From Nemophila menziesii (taxonomy: Eukaryota; Streptophyta; Magnoliopsida; Boraginales; Hydrophyllaceae), in contig JARWIR010000010.1 of the NCBI GenBank assembly GCA_029959085.1, positions 11,863,001 to 11,927,000 on the forward strand: a stretch of DNA of 64,000 nucleotides, in the 5' to 3' direction. Position 1 is the stretch's first letter. Each line of letters starts with the position of its first letter. The notes beneath the pieces were generated by a model, which did not search any database, had not been told where the DNA came from, and saw only the letters and a list, made by a program, of their open reading frames with translations. This document shows, in pieces, positions 39,531-50,139 of the stretch. The position numbers and the translations under genes were made by a program.

Positions 39531-41040
39531 TGATGTATCTCTATTTGTTATAAATTGATCATAGTTAGAGACATCATTTTTAGTGTTTTAGGAAGTCATG
39601 TAGTCAATTTTAGGCTTAAAATGTTCACTTTCCTATTTCTAGTCTTGATTTAGTATTTTATGATTTTTAAAGCATATATGGTTTAATTATTTATTTAATG
39701 TGAAGCTTTATAAATAAAAGACCAAGTCAATTATAGATGGAAAGGGAAAAGGATTTACATAGAAACAAGAAGATAAAGGAAATAATTATCAAGAAAAGGA
39801 AAAGATAAAGCTGCCAAATATATATCCAATTTCAGCCACGTTCAAAGACGAGTCCATAACTTTTGATTAGTTAGGAATTTTGGAGAATGGTCTGCACCAA
39901 TAGATAGAGCTTCCCGAGACAAGCGGTTTTCATATAAAGAACGCGTCAAATGGATAAGTATTGAAAGAGATATGGCCATATCAAGATAGCAGCAGAATCC
40001 TACCTTAACTATGATTGGGCCTACGAACTGAAGAGTTGTTTCTTGCCTTCCACTCCAAGTCCAAACGAATTAGGATTTCCTGGCACCTATACATACACCC
40101 TTATACCTTATGTAATTCATCCTTGCCTCACATAATTAAATTAGTCTTAAGGTTTATTATTTTAGAGTTTTGTAGATAGCAAGATGAAAGTTATGTATCA
40201 AATTCTTAGTTTATTTCCTTTAGGTATGAACTAATTTTCCCATAGCTTGGGTTTTGCATTATGTATAATCTATGAGTTCTATTTTCTTTCTAATCTAAGT
40301 TTCTTTGGGAACTATATGTTTTAATTTGATATTAGCTGCTTACCACTATATTTGTTTATGTGTTTAGATTTATTGTCTGACCTAAAACTGATCACTTTAG
40401 GCTTTCATAATAGTAGTTAGATGTTCACCTTAACTGGGTGTCTAATTATTGAAACACCACATAACGTCTAGTGTCCGATATTGATCTTGACAACACCGAT
40501 TCTAACTAGATAGTCATTAGGGTTTGTTTTAACCACCATATCATCAATTAGGAAATGTATGCTTAGGGACCTTAGTAGCGTTTGATCTCTCTACTTTATA
40601 CTACCTAGTGATTGTGTCGTAGCCCCCCTAGTCTCTCTCAAGGTCTAGGGTATGGGAATTTATATTCATGACTAAGTAATTTAAGAGTTATTATCTCCCT
40701 TATGAACTAGAAAGAAATAGAAGGATTAGTGCATACTAGCAAATACCTAAGCTATATTTCTCTCATCTTATTCATCTTTTATTTATTTTATTGTCTTTTA
40801 TTTTAATTAGTTTAATAATTAATTCTCCAAATCAATCTTCCATCTTTATTTTCTGTCTTTTAATTAATTATTACTACTTTGAGCTTGAATACCCATTCGT
40901 ATAACGCATTTAAGTCCCTGAGGAACGAATCTTACTTATTCATTAAAACATGCATACGATCTGTGATACTTGCAGTTCAATGCTTGACCTAGGGTAATTA
41001 GTGCATTATTTCCGCGTTTATTTATCATATTTTTATCACA
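39531..41040 (+). mobile_element. LTR (about 1.5 kb) of a gypsy-type element, plus strand
   Basis: Starts TGATGTATCTC and ends ATCACA, followed after 21 nt by a primer-binding site. It is homologous along its length to the inverted LTR at 41708-43208 (shared gacatcatttttagtg, cttgatttagta, taattatttattta, gtgaagcttta, and ctgtgatacttgcag near the end). By eye the two differ at perhaps a fifth of positions, so they are not a fresh pair. Confidence 0.8.
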
Positions 41041-41061
41041 CCCTAGGAGACACCAAGTTTT

Positions 41062-41079
41062 TGGCGTCGCTGTCGGGGA
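41062..41079 (+). promoter_or_regulatory. Primer-binding site, tRNA-Asp type
   Basis: TGGCGTCGCTGTCGGGGA differs at three positions from TGGCGCCGTTGCCGGGGA, the site complementary to the 3' end of plant tRNA-Asp that Athila and Tat gypsy elements use. The three changes suggest an old element. Confidence 0.75.
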
Positions 41080-41181
41080 CTTGTGTCTCGTTAGCGTGTG
41101 GGTTATTTATTTTCAGTTATAGTAATTTTTAGTTATTTTAATTTTTCGTTTTAGTTTTTATTTTTCCATATTTACACTTGG

Positions 41182-41695
41182 TTGTGTTGTTTTCGTCTAT
41201 CTCAGGTTATCGAAGTGAATCTCTTGCCTCCTCTTCCGGAGCCCGAAAGAACCTTATTCAGACCTTATCATAAACGCATCCGAGAAGAGAGAGACGCAAG
41301 AAAGGAGATGGCACTAAACCAACATCGAGTAGAAGAGAGTACACCACCAGCTGGACGCCAACAAGATCCTCCCTTAGGTCCTCTAGAAGGGGGTTTACCA
41401 CCACCACCACCACCAGGAGGAGTTAACATAGACAATAACTGAATTGAATAGGATCTCCCTGGCTTGGAAGCACCTTTTCATGTACAACCGTTAGGTTATC
41501 GTCCTCCAGAGATCCAAAATATAAACTTTAGACCCGATCTGGGTATGATTAATCAGTTCAAGGTTTTGGACTATATAGTGGTGTGGCAACTCAAGATTCA
41601 GTTAGAGCGATTTAGAAGTTCTTGCAGATTTGTGATGCCTATAATACCCCAGGCATTATAGATAATTAAATAAACAAGATGAGGATAACATAAGA
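41182..41695 (+). pseudogene. gag N-terminal part, broken
   Basis: An 86-codon frame (PLPEPERTLFRPYHKRI, then a proline-rich end) stops at 41442. Downstream in the same and shifted frames come GLEAPFHVQPLGYRPPEI and then FLQICDAYNTPGIID, which resembles the start of the gag domain (FLEICDA..). Three stops interrupt it. It breaks off a few bases before the end of the inverted LTR at 41708. Confidence 0.6.
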
Positions 41696-41707
41696 TGGGG
41701 GCAAAGG

Positions 41708-43208
41708 TGTGATAAATAAATAGATAAATAAAGATAATAATAAATATCACACACCCTTGAGAACCACGGAACTCACTGCAAGTATCACAGATCGTTTGCA
41801 AGTTTTAATGATAAGTTAAGTTCGTTCGCAGGGATTGTATCCGTTAGATCTACTTATATTTTACAAGCGTAGATGAATTTAGATGTTTTAAATAAAAATA
41901 TAAAAAGATTAATAACTATCTAATGCAAGTAAATAAATAAAACAAAAAAACAAAACAAATAACTAAATATGAATGTAAGTCAAATAGATTAGGATTACTA
42001 ATATGAGTCTATTACTAAATCGTTATTCTAACCCATCACAGATTAAGCATTATATATTAACCAGGATTCTAAATTCTACCTAGCCTTCTCTAGGCTTAGG
42101 AGCAACCTCTCCACTACTAGGGATTTCTAAGTAATGATTGGTGATTAAATCAAACCTTAATGGCTATCTAGTTAGGCAAGGTATCAAAACTAGACGATTA
42201 TGTGGTGTTGTCAATAACTAAGATTAATCCTAAGATTGGCCAAATATAAGGTGTAACAATAAGTCAAAACACATAATAACAATATACGCCAAGCTCAATC
42301 AATTAAAATAACAAATAGTATTTATGAATTAAAGACCAAATAGTAATCCAACAATTAAAGGTAAACTTACAGAATAACAGCTTAGAAATATGGTTGAGAA
42401 TAGATCTATAGCTAATTAATCTAAATATAGAGAAGGTGAGATGTAGAAGAGGAGTTTGTCAGTCTCCAATCTTCTTCTTCTTGTCTTCCTCTATAGGTCA
42501 GCTTGCTCCTTGGATGAATAGCTTGATTCTAAGGATGAATATTAATGTAAAGGACTAAGCTATTGTTTATAATTTAAGCTAATGTTTAGAACTGAGCAAG
42601 GACATGTTTACAATGATAAGAGGGTGTATTTATAGGTATCTTGGAAGCCCTAATTCGTTTTCTTGAAGGAGAAGTAAGTGGTGGACTCCAAGCCCAACTC
42701 TAATTCGTAACCCTAAAAACATGAAATCAGGTCCGATCTTCTTTTGGCTCTAACAGGTTCGATATTCATCCGTTTGACGCGTATGAATATACCAAATTGA
42801 TCGTCTCGAAAATCTCTTCAACTTTGCTCTTGACCTTTTCTCCAAATTCCACACCGTTTTTGAGATATAAGCTGATTTATGGTTGTAGGTGCAGAAATTC
42901 AGGATTAAGGCAGCTTTTTCTTTTCCATATTTTTAGCTTTTGTTTCCTTATCTCCAATTACCATGCTTATCTCTTTCCATATCTTGTAGTCTTTGACTTG
43001 GAATCTAATTAATCTCCATAATTATCTTTAAAGCTTCACACTAAATAAATAATTAAACCCAATATGCTCTAAAAATATTATTTTACTAAATCAAGACTCA
43101 AAATAGGAAAGTGTAGCATTTCTCAAGAAAATCGACTATAATGACTTCTAAATCACTAAAAATGATGTCTCATCCTAATATAAATCTATCACAAATGAGG
43201 AGACATCA
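41708..43208 (-). mobile_element. 3' LTR of the minus-strand gypsy-type element
   Basis: Read on the minus strand it starts TGATGTCTCC and ends TTATCACA. The start is preceded by a polypurine tract, so this is the 3' LTR of the element whose gag and integrase pieces lie at 46162-47985. Its length (1,501 bp) is close to that of the LTR at 39531. The other LTR of this element is not in the window. Confidence 0.8.
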
Positions 43209-43221
43209 AGACCCCCAACTC
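43209..43221 (-). promoter_or_regulatory. Polypurine tract
   Basis: The minus strand reads GAGTTGGGGGTCT directly before the LTR start TGATGTC. Such a G-rich tract primes plus-strand DNA synthesis in LTR retrotransposons. Confidence 0.65.
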
Positions 43222-44748
43222 AAAGTTGTATCGTCCCGATACAATAAAGATAAAAACAAAGGGAAGTCTCTAAATAAACACCTAGGTCAATTAAGCATAG
43301 AAGACAGAAGATAGAAGAATATAGCGAATAGACTCAAAGCAACTACTCAGAAAATTTCATGTAATAATATTCATAAACTACATACCTGTACACTTCTCAT
43401 ATCCACAGTCAACACGGCTTGAATTCAAGATCAGATTAGTTTCACAATGTAAGAAGGATTGGAACTTTACTCAGTTCACCAAGGAAGCTATAGATTGTTC
43501 ATCGAACTTCACTAGTATCCAAAGATCCACTTAACTACTCTTTGGCTCAATCACTTCTCAATTACATACCAAAGAATCAAAAGGTCTTTAAGGTTGTAAT
43601 TTAGGCTTAGGGACGGTATGATAGTATATTTGGATAATTTAGAGTGAGCTTTTGGCTCTCTCCTCACTAGCCATCAACGAATCGCCCTAGAGCTTGAGTT
43701 ACTCTCATAAAACATTTCTCACTCAACCCAATGAATTCTTTGATGCACAATTAGCATCCCCAATAACCCAATTAAAGCATAAGATGTTCACATAAAAATT
43801 CCACTTTACCGGTCCGAATATATAATTTCTTTTCAAATCAATTTTTTCTTTTTGTATAGCTATGATTCTCTTTTGATGTTGAGATATCACACTATTTTTT
43901 TCATATATATATTCTTTTTATGCCCTTGTTGGCAAAATTAGCTTGTAGCTTCTTTTTCATTCACTATTACCCCGGCAAAGGGTTACAATAATAACAATTC
44001 ATCATCAATAAAATCACAAAGATAGTTCCCAATTCCCAAAGTTCCCTAATGATGAAACCCACCACCCCAAACTCAAGCTCTAAAACGAGTGTCTTAGGTT
44101 TTGCGATTCGAGTGCGGGTCATATAGATAAGTCCTAAAAACTAAGGTATGGATCATAATGTGTTTCAAATAAAGGCTTTAGAAAGGCTCAGAGGGGCTAA
44201 GACGGATAAATCATAACAATAATATCAAACAAAAGGGTGAGAAAGTATAAAGGCTTCAAGTGTTTTATCATGGAAGAACTGCCTTAGTCATTTTTCTAAC
44301 TACCGGATTTCGTTACGTTTTCATTATTAGTTCATAGGCAAGTGGGTTTTCAACTAATTTTAAACCTCACGTTCTACACACCAAATAACTATTCCTAAGT
44401 TTCAACGTGATTTCTTAGCATTGCTCATTAACTTTTCTATCCTTTATTTCCTGTTTTCATACATGCATCTAAACAATTTTTTGTTGCATCTTTCAAAAGC
44501 ATACTACCTACTATCATTGACCTAATAAAATCATGCTCACATAGGTACATTCAAGATATTCTATGCCTTAATTCAACCTAAAAATTTTAAATTTTATGAA
44601 AAAACGAAAAGAAGATGAGGACAACGAATCCCCACCCCCAACTCAAAAGTGAGCCGTGTCCCCACGACTCTAAAAAGACTCAAGAATTAAATAAAATTTA
44701 AAATAAAACTAACTAAACTACCTAATGCATACAAGCTATTAAGAAAAA
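43222..44748 (-). other. Retrotransposon 3' non-coding region
   Basis: The long stretch between the last ORF and the polypurine tract has no open frame of note. Plant Athila and Tat elements commonly have such long 3' regions. No inserted element recognised. Confidence 0.5.
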
Positions 44749-45216
44749 TTAGAATGACCTACCTGGTTGGCCATAGAGATCCATCATATCATCTTCATCT
44801 TCTGAAGCTGAGGGATCGGTGTAATCATCTATATCCTTGTACAAGGTCGAATTCTCTACCTTTGTTTCCAATTGCATGATTTCTACCCAAAGGTCTTTGT
44901 TATCTTCACGTAATCTTTCAACTTCGTTCTGTAACTGAATAGCCCAATGAGGAAGATCATAAGCAATTTTTGAAGAAGAGGTAGAAGAACCTTGGTCTTG
45001 GAGAATTTTTTTCTCTAAAGGCCTCCTTGATGGTGTGGACATTCTAGCAGTTAATCTCTTCTTTGGTAGTGGTTGTTCAGGTGCCTATTCTTTTGATTCT
45101 TCAGAAACCTCATCAAGATTGATGGGTTTTTCAATGGTGGCTCCAGGTAATTTCTTATTCTTCCCAAGGATTGAGCACTTTCTCTTGTATTCCCTAGCTT
45201 CAGATCTGTTAGTCAT
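44749..45216 (-). pseudogene. Extra ORF of the gypsy-type element, one TAG
   Basis: The minus-strand frame begins MTNRSEAREYKRKC at 45216, meets TAG at 45087-45085, and continues to 44749. The open second part of 97 codons starts MSTPSRRPLEKK at 45042. It has basic, Ser-rich start regions, a helix with coiled-coil spacing (LQNEVERLREDNKDLWVEI) and an acidic end (SASEDEDDMMDLYG). The place between integrase and 3' LTR fits the additional ORF of Athila or Tat elements. Function unknown, not recognised. Confidence 0.4.
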
Positions 45217-45560
45217 GCTTTTTTCACCCACAACTCAAGTTATACCACGGATGGATTAAAAGGTTAAGGAAAATTGGTGTAGCTTGATGTTGTTGCTTGG
45301 AATTGATGAAAGAGAAAGGTTACTTGAATGATCTTGGAAGAATTCTTTAAAGCTTGTTGAATTTGATGGTGTTTTGATGGTGTAGTGTGATGAATTTGAT
45401 GAAGGATTGTGTTTATGGAAGATGATGGAGAGGATTTGATGAGTTGTTGTGTTAATTGTGAAGGTTTGCACAAGCTTTAAGGTGTATATATAGGGTTTGG
45501 GTCTGAAAATTTCGTGTATGGAAGGCTAGGGTTAATCTCATAAGGTAAGAATTTGATTAG
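45217..45560 (-). other. Low-complexity stretch of the retrotransposon 3' region
   Basis: Two overlapping minus-strand frames (45256-45473) are rich in Ser, Thr, Asn and His. They look like low-complexity reading of biased DNA rather than proteins. No domain seen. Confidence 0.4.
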
Positions 45561-45568
45561 GAAAAGAA

Positions 45569-45945
45569 TTCCTTCACAAACCGCCTCCTGCGGTGTACCA
45601 GACGAATCATGCGGTATACCGCAGCTTCTGTTGCTCCAAATTTTTGCCCACTGGATAATACTCGAGCTAGCACCCCGTGGCACGTGTTTTGTGCCTGCGG
45701 ACCAGGGGTGCGGTGCAGGGGGTAGTCCGCGCTATGTCCGTCAAAAAACACGTGGTACCCGACCCCGTGGCACGCGTTTTAGGCGTGCGGACTAGGGTCT
45801 GGTGTACCGCGCCTGTCCTTCGCAATTTTTTTAACTTTCTGGATAAAACACGTGGTACCTAACCCGTGGTACGGGTTTTCTGGGCACGGTGCATCCCTGC
45901 GGACCATGGGGTAGTCCGCGGGGTAGTCCGCGCCAGGCTTGAAGT
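45569..45945. repeat. GC-rich tandem repeats in the retrotransposon
   Basis: About three diverged units of near 95 bp, starting around 45672, 45763 and 45867. Each has cccgtgg(c/t)acg(t/c/g)gtttt, then gtgcgga-type and ggtagtccgcg motifs, with cacgtggtac between units. A short related stretch (tgcggtgtaccag) precedes them. GC content is far above the rest of the window. Tandem repeats between the last ORF and 3' LTR are known from Tat-type elements. Several overlapping ORFs here are by-products of the low stop frequency. Confidence 0.65.
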
Positions 45946-46161
45946 TCCTCCAGATTTTTCCGTTTGACCCCAAACTCGTTTCCTGCACAATAACACACTA
46001 CCTTTCTCTCCTATTAGCTTGTAAACACAATTAAAAATATACACTAACCTAAAATTATACACTACAAGGCAAAAACAACTAATCTAAAAAGCAATTAAAA
46101 CAAGGGGTGTCTTCCACGAGCACTTTTGTTTAACGTCTTTGAGTTAGAGGTGTACCTCAGG

Positions 46162-46507
46162 CTAAGCGCATTCGACAAGGTAGATTTTCTGCCCTTTCCC
46201 AAAGTCCTCACTGTCATAGTATCTCTTCAAACGCTGGCCATTCACCATGAATGTCCGTTGCTCGGCTTGATTTTCAATCTCAATCGCTCCATGCGGTGTG
46301 ACTTTGGTAACAATGTAAGGTCCTCCCCAACGGGATTTAAGCTTTCCTGGGTAGTTCGAAAATCGAGAGTTGTATAATAAAACCTTTTATCCGATCTTGA
46401 AATGCTTTGGACGGAGCCGTTTATCATGCCATCGCTTTGTTTTCTCTTTATAGAGACGTGAATTTTCATAGGCAAGATAACTAAACTCCTCCAACTCGTT
46501 CAACTGT
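46162..46507 (-). pseudogene. gypsy integrase C-terminus, truncated
   Basis: The minus strand reads [36 protein letters not shown], a stop (46389-46387), VLLYNSRF, GKLKSRW.GPYIV and VTPHGAIEIE, ending VECA at 46162. These are the hallmarks of the integrase end in Athila/Tat elements. The catalytic integrase, protease, RT and RNase H regions expected upstream are absent: the gag frame ends at 46522, only about 15 nt away. So a large internal deletion fused gag to the end of pol. Confidence 0.8.
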
Positions 46508-46521
46508 AATTAATTTGATTA

Positions 46522-49500
46522 CTAATGACGAAATTTCCACCCCTTTCCTTTGATTCCCACGAACTTTTCAGCTCGATTATTCATAAGTATGGATGGTTCC
46601 ATCCAAGATTTCGTGGGAAGGGGCTCTTCTGGTGGTAACTTGATAGCATAACACCCCTCTGATGATCCACTCATATCCGCGGTTTCTATACTTCGTTTGT
46701 TCGAAAGGATGTCCTTCATGAATTTTAGATATTTCGGCATTCTTTTGATAGCTTCAACAAACGGCATTTTAATCTCAACCTTGCTCACCATGTCATCGAA
46801 CTTCTTGAATTCCAGGTCATTGTCCTTCTTTCTGACACGTGAAGGGTATGGTGGTGGAGGGCGTGTATTAAGTTCCACTGGTTTTCTTGTCTTTTCAGGT
46901 GTCTTGGTTTGGACACTCTTTGGTTTAACTACCTCCTCAACTGTATCTTTGATTATTTCTTCCCCCCTTTGTTCTGGAATAGGGATTGGTTCTTGTTCTG
47001 GTCTCGGTGGAGGTAGTTGTTTTCCACTTCGCAATTCAACTGCATGGCAAGAATCATCTCTAGGAGTAATAGTATCACTTGGGAGTTGCCCTTTTGGCTG
47101 ATTTTGTAATTTACTCGCCATATGTGATATAGTATGCTCTAGTTGCTTGATAATCTTATCTTGGGTTTGAACTTTCTGTTGGCTATGACTCATTTTCTCA
47201 GCTGCTTGTATTAATTTAGCCATACTCGAATTCAAGTCTTGGATTTGTTCTCGTTTTACTAGTTGCATTGATTGTTTCGGTGGATCTTTCTTCGTTTCTT
47301 GACAAGTTTTAACAATGGGTGCCTTATTCTGAATAGGTTGTGGTGGATTATAGGGTTGAAGTTGGGGTTGATGATAAGTACCAACTCTTTGTTGTGGAGG
47401 TTGTTGATAATTCGTGTAACTTTCTTGAGGACAAGCATAACCATTAGAGTAATAGTTATCTAGCGGACATTGAATGGAAGCTACTGCTGGATTATTCATA
47501 CATCCTTCCCACACATGATTTCTTTGAGCAATTGTTCGGGCTTGTTCCTTGAGTTCTTCGAGTTGTTTAGCCAATTCTTCAAGCTTCAGAGATGTTGAAT
47601 TGTCTTCTTTTATTACTCTCTTCGGCCAACTTCTCTCGTTCTCAAGAATTCTTTCCATCCCCAACTCAGCTTCTTCAGGATCTAGCAACACAAAACCTGC
47701 GTTTCCTAACGAATCAGCTTTCTCTCTTGATTTATCATTAAGGCCTCCATAAAACAGGGTTAAATAATATTCCGGCGAGGATCTATGATATGGACACCTC
47801 GCTTTCTTCTCTGTAAATCGTAACCATGCTTCACCCAAACTCTCTTTCTCTTTCTGTATAAATTTTTCAAGCTCCAACATATCTTTTAAACGTCTACTAA
47901 CCGGATAAAAACGGTCTAGGAATCTTGCTTGAAGCTTGTCCCAATCTGGAATAACATGAGGGTATTGGGTATCATACCAACATATCTTTTGAGCATGTTC
48001 TTCGAAAGCCTGTGGTGTCATCTTGCCTGTTCATAAAAAACAGTCATTACGCAATTTTATAAAGTTTTCTAGTCAGAACTTATGTTTGCCTCTGTACAGA
48101 TAATCATTGAAACTCACCACAAGTTAGAGACACAGAGTTTGACACCATAAAAACACATAATAATCTACCTATTTAAGAACAAACCATTACAAATTGCATA
48201 ATTGAAAAATATACTCAAAGTCAGTTGCAGAAGATGATTAAAGATATTAAGTATTATATTTTTGTACTAAATATATATGGAATTATAAATAGACCAGTTC
48301 AAAATTAATACATGAAACATTCTTTTTTTATTCTATGGAAAATTTTTATTACTAATAAAATATAATACATAAATAATTATCTAAACTAAAACCTTCTCTA
48401 AATTAAAACCCAGGTCAAAAAGCCCTCCCCTCAAAACACAAATAAAATAGCTACAGAGTTGGAAAGGCCAGTTAGCTAGGAGTGAAGTTCTCCTAACTCA
48501 TCCAATAATGTTATCTTTCGACTTATTTACTGAACAAGTAATTTGATTAAAGCTACCAACGAATGAATTGTAAAACTCATTCACAGTGTCCCGGAATAAA
48601 GTATAGCCAATGCAATCTATAGAAATCAGATTAAAAAAGTGCCAGTATTACCGGCCACATATATACTATAATTAACAATTAATTTTCTCTCTGTTTGTTC
48701 TTAAGGTGTACTAGATTGAATTCCCAAGTTTAATAATTTCTATATAGTAAGACATCTCCAAAATCACGAGACATGGTTTTTCTTCTTGGCTTTTTTAAAA
48801 GTATGGAAGAATATTCTTTCAGTAGTCTCACAAGATAATTTTTGGATAGTAGATATACCAAGTTTGGTTACTTAACATAACTTTATTCATCATGTGAAAA
48901 TTCCAGAAGTGAAGTACATCACTGATACCAAAAGCTAACAATAGTATTATATTGTAGAAAACTCCTTTAAATGCTCTATTTAATTTTATTTTCAATTAAA
49001 TGAATTTGTGCTCCTTCCAAAATAAAATTATCCGTATCTTATAGCAATAATTTATGTCATAGTTTTCAATCGCTAAAAAAATAAAATAAAGAACATATAT
49101 CCAGTCTATTGAGAGACAAAGCTTTCACATCTTAATAAGAAAGTTAGGGTTCTTTCAATCTCTTTATGAGTAAGAAGAATACATCCATCAATCTAAAATA
49201 ATAATTTTGTTGAAGTATTAAAATAAGAAAGTACTTACTTTAAACAATATTGTAAGGATTTATAACATTTTTCATATGGACAAGTAAAAATTAAAAACAC
49301 ACCACATGCTTAAAAACGTTTATAAAATATAAATATATAATATTATTTAGGAATAAAATTAGATACCTTCTGGACAACCTGGATAACAATCACATTCGAT
49401 ATCGACAAGGCCATTCGCATAAACTCTCAAATAGCCAACGGTATCTCCAAAACGTTGACTTGTGCACGCACATATCACCTTTAGGTGATCTTCATAGAGT

Positions 49501-49547
49501 TTGACATCATACATATTTTTTAACTCCTCAACGCTAAAAAGTGCCAT
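46522..49547 (-). CDS. ULT-like SAND exon fused in frame to retrotransposon gag
   Basis: Exon 1 (49547-49367) starts MALFSVEELKN and has CACTSQRFGDTVGYLRV and CDCYPGCPEG, matching the SAND region of ULTRAPETALA1. It ends GAAG/GTATCT in phase 1. A 1,340-nt intron follows to acceptor AACAG at 48027. Exon 2 begins KMTPQAFEEHAQK (48026-47986), the ULT continuation also seen in the next two units. At 47985 it passes without stop into gag (ICWYDTQYPHV, then DKLQARFLDRFYP, SLGEAWLRF and FYGGL) and stays open to 46522. The spliced product would have about 561 residues: the first 74 ULT-like, the rest gag with a proline-rich end (RPPPPYPSRVRKKDND) and no clear CCHC finger. ULT1 is a nuclear trithorax-type regulator of meristem size. 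Whether the fusion is expressed is unknown; gag alone could start at the ULT Met at 48021. Confidence 0.6.
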
Positions 49548-50139
49548 CTTTAGGTATCTTTAGGTGAGAGAAATTGTAAGACTTAAGATATATCGGAATA
49601 ATAAAAGATGATGAATGACTTATAGCCTGTTTTATACTGTTTTTTTAAGTCAAAAGAACATTTAAATTAATTATCACTTTTTAGAAAAATATATATTTAA
49701 AATTATTTTTTGTTTGATATCCAACATTACTTTTTTTCTAAAAACTGATTATTTTTAGAAACAGTAAATTATTCGGGCCTTTAAAGTAAAAAATATTTTA
49801 TTTTTTAAATTTTGAAATACTTCTGAAAAAAGAATGGCGCCTATTCACCTGGTCAAAGACGACATATTCATCATTTAAGGAAAAGAATATTAATCATAGG
49901 TGCAAAAATCTGGTCAAAGAAAAAAAAATCTTTTTTATCTATTTTCAATTTACTTATTTTTTTATTTGATATTATTTAATTAACAATTTTATAAATTGTT
50001 TTCTAAGCAGCAGATATTATTGATAGAAGATTCATATAGTTTTAATTATAGGTGTATTAGATCAGGAGAAGTTAACTCTTTACTACTTTCAGATTTTGTA
50101 AATCATCAACAGAGTTAGATACAAAATCAAAATTCTTAG
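49548..50139 (-). promoter_or_regulatory. 5' flank of the ULT-like gene, unit 1
   Basis: Between the ULT-like start codon and the copia relic, repeated in each unit. It includes a leader-like stretch with a doubled element just upstream of ATG (acctaaag atacctaaag) and no ORF. No clear TATA box at a convincing distance could be fixed among the many AT-rich strings. Confidence 0.35.

Noticed and set aside
45553..46062. Five overlapping ORFs on both strands
   Set aside because: They coincide with the GC-rich tandem repeats, where stop codons are rare by composition. The translations are Arg/Gly/Pro-rich without a domain.
46697..47101. Plus-strand 134-codon ORF
   Set aside because: It is the antisense shadow of the minus-strand gag frame, which has clear domain homology.
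49359..49366. Reading ULT exon 1 to its stop at 49359 as a complete 62-residue Cys-rich peptide gene
   Set aside because: A donor GAAG/GTATCT sits at 49367/49366, and an in-phase exon 2 with clear ULT homology follows in the units.
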